The translations under genes and the position numbers were made by a program. A stretch of DNA of 64,000 nucleotides, from assembly GCA_007115705.1 (NCBI GenBank), contig QXEO01000411.1, forward strand, positions 3,327,918 to 3,391,917, given 5' to 3'. Within the stretch, counting starts at the first letter, position 1, and the number at the start of each line of letters is the position of its first letter. Source of the stretch: Dactylis glomerata. Taxonomy: Eukaryota; Streptophyta; Magnoliopsida; Poales; Poaceae. Below, in pieces: positions 54,809 through 64,000 of this stretch. Below the pieces are notes generated by a model that was not told the DNA's origin, did not search any database, and saw nothing but the letters and a program-made list of their open reading frames with translations.

Positions 54809-54928
54809 GGACGACGACCTAGGCCATGTCGCGGTGACGGACAGCGGCCCAGGCCATGGCACGGAGGTGGACGGCGGCCTAGGCAAAGGCGCGGCGGAGG
54901 ACGACAACCCAAGCCATTGTTGCTTGCG
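54809..54928 (+). repeat. 30-bp minisatellite, four copies
   Basis: Four imperfect 30-bp units beginning GGACGACGACC, GGACAGCGGCCC, GGACGGCGGCC and GGACGACAACCC, with a common core CCTAGGCCATG. The unit length is a multiple of three. Confidence 0.75.
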
Positions 54929-55057
54929 AGGACATTCGAGCCGGCGGACCATGTCAGGAACCAACACTGGTTCAAGCCAAAACCATCTCAGCCGTCCACT
55001 AAAGGTCAACGACCTCGATGAACCATGATGTTGCCATCCTCCTTCCGGTTTCATCGC

Positions 55058-56442
55058 TGATACGTCCAAAACGTATCTACTTTCCCGAACCCTTTTGCTG
55101 TTGTTTTCCCTATAATTTGTGTGTTTTGAATACAACTAACATGGACTAACGCTGTTTTCTTGCTCTGGTGTCTTGTTTTTATACAGAAATCCAACTTTCA
55201 GGAAAAATCCTGGGAAATATTGCAAAACTCCTATTTTACCAGAAGACTCACGGAGCCAGAAGACGAGACGGAGAGGGGCCACAAGGGGCTCACACCACCT
55301 GGTGGCGCGGGCCAGGCCAGGCCACGCCAGGGGGTGGTGTGGCCGCCCCAGCCATCGCCTCGACCCCTCCTTCCGCCTACATATACCCTCTGACCTGAAA
55401 ACATCGGGGGTCGGTGTTTTTTCCCAGATATAGTTCCGCTGCGCCGCCAGCACCAGAAACCGCGATTCGGAACCAGAAACTCCGTTCTGGCACCTTGTCG
55501 GGATGGGGATTTGGAGGAGATCATCGCCATCATCATCACTAATGTCTCTCCATCAACCATCCATGATTCCCCATCCATGTGTGAGTAAGTCCCGCTGTAG
55601 GCGAAGGGGATGGTAGGGATTAGATGAGATCATTCATGTAATTGCTATAAGATTGTTAGGGCTTGGTGCCTAGTATCCATTGTTAGTGCTTTTGAAATTG
55701 TTCCAACTTGTTGTGCTTAATGCTTATCACTTTGGGCCCGAGTGCCATGATCTCAAATCTGAACATGTTATTGTTTCATAAAGATAATTGTTGTTTGTGA
55801 TCTTACCTGCAAGTTGTATACACATATCGTTGTCCGGAATCCGAGGGCCCAAAGTGACAACAATTGGGATAATCGGAGGGCATGACCGTGATGTGAGGAT
55901 TACGTTTGTTACGGAGTGCTAATGCTTTGCTCCGATACTCTATTAAAAGGAGTACCTTAATTACCAGTAGTTTCCCTTAAGGCCCCGCTGCAAACGGGCT
56001 GGTAGGACAAAAGATGTTGTGCAAGTTTCTCATTGCGAGCATGCACGACTATTTATGGAACACATGCCTATGGTTACTTAGTACTAGGATGCTTTATCTT
56101 TATTTATCTGCAATTGCCCATGTCTTGATTATTACATGAATTATCTTATCCATGCAACGCCCATTCATCCATCCCTATGCCTACAATATTTAATCCTGCT
56201 GTTTACTATAGTCACTACTGTTGTCTTTATTTTATTGCAACTGCTATTATTCTGCTACAGCTACTACTATAAAACTGTTGCTACTGATAAACTGTTGCAA
56301 GCAAGTTTATTTCCAGATGCAGCTGAATTGACAACTCATCTATTAAGGCTTATAGATATTCTTTGGCTCCCCATGTGTCGAATAAATAATTTGGGTTTTA
56401 CTTCTATCGAAGACTGTTGCGATCCTCTATAATTGTGGGTCA
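55058..56442 (+). repeat. 5' LTR of E6
   Basis: TGATACGTCCAAAACG to TGTGGGTCA, 1385 bp. TATA-like CTACATATACC lies near 55377. GC-rich block with CACCACCTGGTGGCGCGG upstream. Confidence 0.9.
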
Positions 56443-56456
56443 TTAAGACTATTTTC

Positions 56457-56474
56457 TGGCGCCGTTGCCGGGGA
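56457..56474 (+). other. Primer binding site of E6 (tRNA-Asp type)
   Basis: TGGCGCCGTTGCCGGGGA, identical to the site of E3, 14 bases after the LTR end. Confidence 0.88.
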
Positions 56475-56533
56475 GCATAGCTTTATTTATAAGTTCACTT
56501 GGAATTGATATTGTTCGCTGCAATCCATTCACC

Positions 56534-59155
56534 ATGGATAAACCTCGTGATGGAAAAGTTCCTATATTGCCATCCACTGCAAGAAGAGGTACAACTCTGA
56601 ACACCTCTGTTGCTCTTGATTCACCATCTGTGATGAGTAAGTTGCTTACACCACCACATGCACATGCTACTACTTCTGCTGAAATTGAAAATGCTTCTGA
56701 TAATTTTGATAATGCTTCTACTGCACTTGATGAGAGTGGTTCATTAGGTTCCTTCCTAGATGCTACAATTGCTAGGACTAAACAAATGGGAAACACTGCT
56801 GTTACACCTGTTAGTTCACCTGAGTCTAGAGAATGTCCTAGTGATGATCTTGAGGAAGCTTATATTGAACTCAATGATGAGTTTATTGATGAATTTCATG
56901 CTACTAGCGATGCTAGTGCTACTAAAGATCTTCTTGCAATACGTGTTGTTTGATATAAGTTGTCTCCTGATGCTAAGTTTGCTACGTCTCCCATAAACAT
57001 TAGAGATAAGGATTATGATTTCTCTTTGGATTTATCTTATATATCTATTGTTGAGAAAGAACCTTTTTGTGGTACTGAAAATGAAAGTGCTATGGGACAT
57101 AGGAATGAGCTCTCTACTTTGAGTAACTTATTTTCTGATGATATTAAGTTGCGCACTTACTTTGTCGCTAAAATTTTCCCTTTCTCATTGAAAGGTGAAG
57201 CTGAAACTTGGTTTAATAATCTGTCTCCTGGATCTATTGATAGTCGTATTGGTTTGGTTAATGCTTTCTTTCATAAAAATTTCCCTGCTAGTGCTCAACA
57301 TGCTGCTTTGCAGAAAATCATTGACTTTGAGCAGGTAAAAGGAGAGAAGTTGCCTGAATCATGGACAAGGTTTTGTTCTTTAATTAGAGCATGGCCTGGA
57401 TAACCATTCGCTAAAAATGAACTCCTTGATATATTTTATAATGGACTAACTGTTGAATCTAGGACATACCTGGATAGTTGTGTTGGTTGTGTTTTCAGGA
57501 AAAGAACTCATGCTGAAGGTTAACAATTAATGGCTAAAATAAGCCAGAATTATGATGATTGGAATATACCTGAAGCAACCCCAACACCAGCGCCAACACC
57601 AAAGAAGAGGGGAATGATTGAATTAAATGATGAAGTGATGAGAGAAGCTAAGAAATCTCTTAAGGAGAAGGGTATTAAATCTGAAGATGTGAAGAATCTA
57701 CCACCTATAGAAGAATTATGTAAGCCAATCCCTCGCTCCTCCACTATTGAGGTACACTCTCTCCAATGTTTTGATAATAGAGATATTCCTTACTCTAAAC
57801 CTCCTGATCAATGCTTAGATGAGTTTGATAATTTTATTGTTAAGCAAGATAACTTTAATAAGAAGGTGCATAATCATTTGTTGGAAAACTCTAGAGCTAT
57901 TAATAAGTTGCATGATATTGTGGAGAGAACCTCCAATGATGTTAAGATGCTTGTTAAACATTTCTAAATGGTTCAGACTCAAATTGATCAGCTCACTAAG
58001 GTGCAAAAAGATTTGCTGGTTAATGCTTCTAGAGAAAAACATGCTTGTGAAATAAGCACTAGAAGTGGTGCTTCTACTCAGGATCCTTTATATCCTGAAG
58101 GACATCCTAAGCGGATCGAACAGGATTCTCAACGTGCTACAGATAATGGTACTCTTTCCAGGAAAAATAAGAAGAAGCATAAAACAGTTGCAGAATCTTC
58201 TGAATCAGGTAAGGATCCTAATAGTGTTTCTATTTCTGATGCTGAAACTGAAAGCGGTAATGCTTCTGATAAAGAAGAAGTTGAGGAGGAACCAGAAAAG
58301 CTTGCTAAGAATGCAAAGTACACCAAGGAGGATTTCATGTCCAATAAACATGGTAGTGAGAGAGAACCTTGGGTGCAAAAACCAATGCCTTTTCCTGGTA
58401 AGAAACACAAATCCAAGGAAGAGGAACACTATAACAGGTTTTGTGAATGGATGAAACCTTTGTTTTTGCAAATTCATTTGACTGAAGCTATTAAAATGCC
58501 TCCTTATTCAAAGTATATGAAGGATATTGTTTCTAACAAAAGGAAGATTCCTAGTGAGAAAAATTTCACTTTACTTGCTAATTATTCTTTCAATGGAAAA
58601 GTTCTAGAGAAGCTTGGAGATCCAGGTATACCAACTATTCCTTGCTCCATTAAATATAACTATGTTAGAACTACTTTGTGTGATTTGGGAGCAGGAGTTA
58701 GTGTCATGCCTTTTTTTCTCTATAAGAGACTTGATCTAGAAAAATTGATATCAACTGATATATCTTTGAAAATGGCTGATAAGTCTACTTTAATTCCAAT
58801 TGGTATATGTGAGGATGTTCCTGTTCAAGTGGCCAATAATTGTTTGATATTAACTGACTTTGATGTGTTGGAAATGCATGAAGATGATAATATGTCTATT
58901 ATTCTTGGGAGACCTTTTCTTAACACTGCAGGTGCTGTTATTGATTACAAGCAAGGGAAAGTAACTTTTAATGTTAATGACAAGGAGCACACTATTTATT
59001 TTCCCAAGAAGATTGATAGAAAGTACGGTCTAAACTCAATCAAAAATATTGAGACCATTGAAGTTGGAGAAATCTATTGTTCAAGGCTAAAGCCCAAGGA
59101 AGAATATGAAATTGTTATGGTTGGGACTATGCCTATCAAAGTTGAGGTAACATAA
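56534..59155 (+). pseudogene. E6 gag-protease
   Basis: A single frame from ATG 56534 (MDKPRDG) to TAA at 59153-59155 with stops at 56951 (TGA), 57401 (TAA), 57521 (TAA) and 57965 (TAA) and no frameshift. The gag part has FPFSLKGEAETWFNNLSPGS and AALQKIIDFEQVKGE, typical of Athila. The C-terminal part is a retropepsin-like domain (LGDPGIPTIPCSI; TTLCDLGAGVSVMPF; ILGRPFLNTAGAVID). In the Athila protease the catalytic motif is DLGA, as here. No RT follows. Confidence 0.88.
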
Positions 59156-59983
59156 TCATTTAGTGAAATGCAAAGTTTTGTTTCATAAAAAAATTGTTTT
59201 GGTAACAAGACTTGATCAACCTTGTTAACAAAGTGGTTTTTGAATGAATGAAACTATGTTTTCACCGCATTTACTTTTGTTTACTCATGTTTTCACCTTG
59301 TTCACTTTTGTTTCTGCTAATTAGTTGCATATTAGAGTATCTTAGAGTTGATGTAGACTTGGTTTGAATTTGTTTTCCATCGTTCCATATTCGTTTTCCC
59401 CGTGTTTTTAATCTTTTGTCAATTTCTGAAAATCCTCGAAAATAAAGTTTCTCAAAAAATTCCAGAAAATTGTTTTTAAAATTTTACGTCTAAATTGGGG
59501 CATAGAGGCACCTGGGACACCCCAGGGGGACCCACCATTCCACCACACCACATGGTGGCGCGGTCCAAGCTAGGCCGTGTCGTGGCAAGGTGTGGGGTCC
59601 TCCTGGCCCTCCACTTATTCTTCCACCTGCCACTCCACGCTCTCTCCCGAAAAAACACCATTCCATTGCTCAAACCCGTGTTCTTGCTGTTCTTGCTCGC
59701 GATTTTCGATCTCCTTGCTTAGCCCATCTTTGCTGCTAAGATTTGGAGCATTTGTTCTCCGGTATGTGACTCCTTCGATTATCCAAATAGAATTTTGTTT
59801 AGTGGAGTATTTCTTGAGTATTTTAGTACTGTAGGTGATAGGTTAAGTGAGTTTGCATGCTTGTTCTATTGCTTAGATAAGTTATTTTGATGCATGTTAG
59901 CTCTCTTGCAACTCCCTATAGTAGTTTCCTTTATTTATTTGTCTCAAAATCATTTTTTATGAGGTTTGTTAAAAAAATTAGAG
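59156..59983 (+). other. Non-coding gap of E6 with an LTR-like GC block
   Basis: This replaces the RT, RNase H and integrase region. The part at 59490-59660 resembles the GC-rich block of the element's own LTR (CACCACATGGTGGCGCGGTCC against CACCACCTGGTGGCGCGGGCC in the LTR). Confidence 0.55.
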
Positions 59984-61150
59984 ATGGAGGAGAATGAATA
60001 CCAACTCATCCAACATGAATTAGAGGTGCATGAAGTCATGAAAGTGCACCATGAAGAGGGAGTATTCCCCTCTATCTATCCATGCTCGTAATTCATGAGT
60101 GCTGCAGGGATTCTGTAGGACTTCCAAACTCTAATCTCTAATGCAGGGTTGGAACATTTTGTTGATAGTGAACCTCACCAATTTGTGAAACTAACCATGT
60201 CTGTGGTGCAGGATTTTAGATGCAGTTGGTCTTTGCCTAACCCCATGGTTCATTATAAAATTTACAATAAAACTATGGATTTGCCCTTTGATGCTTTTTG
60301 TGTAGCCATTAAAGTACCACAGTGGGGATCGCGCGGAAAGATAAAGGAGCGACCTAGGTCGTTGATGGACTTGTATGAAGAGATTTGCCAAGGAAGAAGC
60401 TTCTCAAATGAGAGTGGTAAAATTCGGAGTATTCATCTCCCGTCTATTCGATATTTTGCCTATTTTATTGCCAAGTGTGTTCTTGCTAGGAAGACTGCAA
60501 ACAAGTTATCTTCTTATGATTTAGCTTTTATTTCAGCTACTTTGAGATAGGATAGGACTTATAATTTGGGTGCTTTGATAGCTTTCCGTCTTGCTGCTAA
60601 CCGCGAGAAAGGGGGAGTTTGTGGAGGTCTTATTGCTTCTCGTTTATTAGCTTTGCATGGTGTAGTACCACATGATTTAGACATTCAGTTCCCCATAGAG
60701 AGGCTTGATCTTAATTCTATGATTCAGCACAAGTTTGTTTCTTCTCGGGCTTGTTTGAGCAACTTGTCTTTTGAGATAACCTTTTTCAAGAAATCAGGCT
60801 GGAGAGTAGTTAAGTCTGATCGATTAGTCCATTTGCCTGCGCCTCTTTTGTTTAACCTTGATGTCAGGATTGGATGGTCACTCATGGAGGATGAGCTTGA
60901 CGCGTACATGGAGGAGCACCCTCAGCACATGCACGATGATGGGGAGGGGACCGAAGATAATTCTGTCCAGCCTCCAACACTTGGGAGTTCCCATACCAGC
61001 AGCCTTATTATGATTATGTGCCTTCTGCTTCATCTTCATGAGAGCCTAATTACGATCATGCTAACGATGACCCACCAACCTGGAGCGATTACCAGCGTTG
61101 GGATTGATCTCCACTTAGGCCAAAATCCTAAGCTTGGGGGGAGGTATACC
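59984..61150 (+). pseudogene. E6 Athila ORF-1/env-like region
   Basis: From ATG 59984 one frame holds MEENEYQLIQHELEVHEV, then after stops at 60090 and 60117 the block LPFDAFCVAIKVPQWGSRGK, IRYFAYFIAKCVLARKTANK, then after TAG 60548 YNLGALIAFRLAANREKGGV and LDIQFPIERLDLNSMI. This pattern (nuclear-looking helical domain with IRYFAxFIAxCLLAR and NxGAxIAxRL) is that of the third-ORF/ATHILA ORF-1 family of Athila elements. The 3' end is frameshifted near 60990. Its role in these elements is unknown. Confidence 0.65.
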
Positions 61151-63008
61151 GATAACTCACTCATCTATACATTATATTCTATCGGGACTTTGTATATCCA
61201 TGTTTCGCTTTCTTTCTTTTTCTTTGTTGTTCTTGTTTTGTTTCTACTTTCTAAAACATAAAAAGACCAAAAATATTTCTGTTATTTCTCTTTGTTTGCT
61301 TCTTTAGTTTTCTAGTATTGCTTTGCTTCACCTTCTAGTTTCGGTTTGGTATTCGAAAACCCAAAAATATTTGTTGTTCTTTTCGGTTTTGTAAAGTTTG
61401 CTGCAGAGTTCAGTCTCCCGTGACTCCATTGGAGCTTGGTTATCACTTCATTTTATTCAAGCCACACAAGTGAAAGGCAATAATGATGATTTATGACAAT
61501 TCGAGATGCGGTGAGAGGCTGGTATGAACTCTATTTGTTTTCATTTTTTGTACATATACTCATTTATGTGGACATGCTTAGTTTGTTTGTGTAAGGTGTA
61601 TGTTATTTAATGGATGCTTAGTAGTTCTTGCTCTCATATGATTAGTTCCAATTTACTAATAGTTTGTAGCATGTCATATAGATGTTTGCTTGTATTGTTT
61701 TATTCATAAAACGGTATGACATTGTGGTATCCTCCTCTGAATGTTTCATTTAAATCGACTTGGCACATGCTCAAGCATGCATATGACTAAACAAAAGTGA
61801 ATTAAGCCTTGATGATTTATTTTGCCTCAGAGCTCTTGTATCGTTTTTATGCCCCTATTAATTTTGTTTTGTCGCAAGCATGCTTATGACAGTTACTGCT
61901 CTCTCGATTGTCGCTTCCCAGTCTTTTGCTAGCCTTCACTTGTACTGAGAGGGAATACTTCTCGTGCATCCAACTCATGAAAACCAAGTTATTCCAAAGT
62001 GTCCACTATAAATTCCTATATATGGTATTTCAGTCCATTCCAAGTAAATTTTCATGTGCTACCTTTCAAAACCTTCAAATACTTCTCATTTTGTGACACT
62101 GTTTTTAGCTCATGAGGACGTAGTGGTCGGATTTGCTATCTTCCATATTTAATTTAGTACCCCTCGACTTGCATGCTTCATCCGCTCGTCATTAATTTTG
62201 CAAGAGAGCTGGTCAGACCATTGTAACCTTAATAAAAAAAGAAAAGAAAAAGGCACTTCTCCATGGTATGTGAAAGTTGGTGGGTACCCGAAGGATTCGG
62301 TTGTGAAAGGAAAAGTGGGGAAGAGTGCCAAATTTTATAAAAGAGCATGTATATGCCAATTTTTCAAGAACTCGGAACCGCTCTCAACTTGTTTAGTATG
62401 GAAGATAGCAAGAACCCCATTGCCATTCGTTGACAGGAACAACCACCTCTCAAAACAATTTTTATCTCTATTTTACAAATGAAAAGCTCTAGCACATGTT
62501 AAATCCCTGCTTCCCTCTGTGAAGGGCCTTTCTTTTACTTTATGTTGAGTCTTCATATTCTAACTTTAAGCACCTTCTTGAGAGCACGGCTATCGTTCTT
62601 AGTGCAATGTGCTTGTCCCAGAACATGGTTAATTGTGGTATAACTTTGATGCTTGTATCTTTGATATTTCAACTTCTAGTCTTCTCTTGAACTTCAGAGG
62701 TGCCTTGGCATTTATGTTTTGCTCCACAAATAAATGCAAGCGAGATACCACTTTTTCATATCTTATTATGAGCATTACAATCATGTAACTTCTTATGTTT
62801 CATGTTGCTTATTATTAGTGTGTTGGTATTTCTCCATGGCTTGCATGACTATGAGGTAACATTGGTTGCATACTTCTTATTATGAATTGCCTAAGTACTT
62901 GATCATATAGTGAGAATATATACATATTATGAAGCAACTATGTTCGCAAAAGTTTCTTTTATCGCACTCAGTTGTTAACTGAATTGCTTGCGGACAAGCA
63001 ATAAGCTA
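61151..63008 (+). other. Non-coding 3' region of E6
   Basis: No ORF. It begins after an internal purine tract AAGCTTGGGGGGAGG (61131-61145). The part 61890-62570 is homologous to 32400-33100 of E3, with an extra ~85-bp insertion at about 62150-62235. Confidence 0.7.
62252..62329 (+). ncRNA. Conserved stem-loop in E6 3' region
   Basis: Outer arms GGCACTTCTCC (62252-62262) and GGAAGAGTGCC (62319-62329), mostly complementary. Inner hairpin CCGAA-GGA-TTCGG (62288-62300). Counterpart of 32699-32790 in E3, with one compensatory pair change in the inner stem. Confidence 0.55.
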
Positions 63009-63021
63009 AGCTTGGGGGAGT
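63009..63021 (+). other. Polypurine tract of E6
   Basis: AAGCTTGGGGGAG lies immediately before the TTGATACG start of the second LTR. Confidence 0.8.
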
Positions 63022-64000
63022 TGATACGTCCAAAACGTATCTACTTTCCCGAACCCTTTTGCTGTTGTTTTCCCTCTAATTTGTGTGTTTTGAATACAAC
63101 TAACACGGACTAACGCTGTTTTCAGTAGAATTGCTCTGGTGTCTCGTTTTTGTGCAAAAATCCAACTTTCAGGAAAAATTCCAGAAAATATCGCAAAACT
63201 CCTATTTTACTAGAAGACTCACGGAGCCAGAAGACGAGACGGAGAGGGGCCACAAGGGGCTCACACCACCTGGTGGCGCGGGCCAGGCCAGGCCGCGCCA
63301 GGGGGTGGTGTGGCCGCCCCAGCCATCGCCTCGACCCCTCCTTCCGCCTACATATACCCTCTGAGGGTTCGGCATTTTTTCCCAGATAGAGTTCCGCTGC
63401 GCCGCCACCACCAGAAACCGCGATTCGGAACCAGAAACTCCGTTCTGGCACCCTGTCGGGACGGGGATTTGGAGGAGATCATCGTCATTATCATCACCGA
63501 TGTCTCTCCATCAACCATCCATGATCCCCCCATCCATGTGTGAGTAATTCCCGCTGTAGGCGAAGGGGGTGGTAGGGATTCGATGAGATCATTCATGTAA
63601 CTGCTATAAGATTGTTAGGGCATGATGCCTAGTATCCATTGTTAGTGCTTTTGACATTGTTGCAACTTGTTGTGCTTAATGCTTGTCACTTTTGGCCCGA
63701 GTGCCATGATCTCAGATCTGAACATGTTATTGTTTCATGAAGATAATTGTTGTTTGTGATCTTACCTGTAAGTTGTATACACATATCGTTGTCCGGAACC
63801 CGAGGCCCCAAAGTGACAACAATTGGGATAACCGGAGGGGATGGCTGTGATGTGAGGATTACGTGTGGTCACAGAGTGCTAATGCTTTGCTCCGGTACTA
63901 TATTAAAAGGAGTACCAGTAGTTTCCCTTGAGGCCTCGCTGCAAATAGGCTGGTAGGACAAAAGATGTTGTGCTAGTTTCTCATTGCGAGCACGCACGAC
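63022..64000 (+). repeat. 3' LTR of E6 (truncated by window end)
   Basis: Same start as 55058, 979 bp seen. Differences include a short insertion near 63125 and a deletion near 63365 relative to the 5' copy. Confidence 0.9.

Larger units (their letters stand above)
55058..64000 (+). mobile_element. E6: non-autonomous Athila-like LTR retrotransposon (right end cut)
   Basis: LTR 55058-56442, tRNA-Asp primer site, gag-protease (56534-59155), a gap where RT, RNase H and integrase should be, an Athila ORF-1/env-like region (59984-61150), a long 3' region, purine tract, and a second LTR from 63022 that leaves the window. The target-site candidate on the left is ATCGC (55053-55057). Gag-protease has four in-frame stops. 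Confidence 0.9.

Noticed and set aside
1..64000. tRNA, rRNA, CRISPR array, bacterial or organelle sequence
   Set aside because: None seen; matches to tRNA are limited to short retrotransposon primer binding sites.

Overview
The window is nuclear DNA of a large-genome grass, most likely subfamily Pooideae (wheat, barley, oat or ryegrass relatives); I cannot fix the species. The reasons are a PARP2 gene with grass-like protein sequence and 19 GT-AG exons, LTRs of the TGATACGTCT type with a tRNA-Asp primer site, and deep nesting of Ty3/gypsy elements. Only one ordinary host gene is present, at 43033-52513. Nearly everything else is transposable element. I call the elements E1-E6 for reference.

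Layout. 1-11430: E1, a Tat-lineage Ty3/gypsy element read on the minus strand (LTR 10480-11430, gag-protease, then RT-RNase H-integrase), with an antisense spliced additional ORF at 1-2813; its other LTR lies left of the window. 11431-13000: a plus-strand LTR remnant whose first ~120 bp appear inverted. 13001-35434: E2, a decayed chromovirus split by E3. 17260-34921: E3, a non-autonomous Athila-like element with 1.43 kb LTRs and a perfect GACAT target-site duplication. 20831-30400: E4, a pol-less Tat-like element on the minus strand inside the E3 gag, again with an antisense additional ORF. 27897-28261: a hAT-type MITE with an 8-bp target duplication inside the E4 gag. That makes a four-level nest. 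35435-37261: mostly featureless DNA plus an RNase H-like remnant. 37262-42401: E5, a chromovirus with near-identical 270-bp end repeats but five in-frame stops.

42402-52513: upstream region and gene for poly(ADP-ribose) polymerase 2. All exon junctions join in one open frame (about 740 residues), with three N-terminal SAP motifs, WGR, the PARP regulatory domain and the catalytic domain with a complete H-Y-E triad. The third SAP arose by tandem duplication of an exon with part of its intron. Intron 17 is swollen by a 2.5-kb Helitron (49434-51961) that carries gene-like exons on the opposite strand. 52514-55057: flank with a MITE, a LINE-type RNase H remnant and a minisatellite. 55058-64000: E6, a non-autonomous Athila-like element whose second LTR runs off the right edge.

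Themes. Two Tat elements carry convergent antisense genes, and in E4 that gene has its own TATA box. Nonsense codons in the elements are nearly all of the CAG/CAA/CGA to stop or TGG to stop kind, as expected from C-to-T decay of methylated DNA. E3 and E6 share a 3' untranslated stem-loop whose inner hairpin shows a compensatory base-pair change, which suggests a selected RNA structure in otherwise decaying, non-autonomous retrotransposons.
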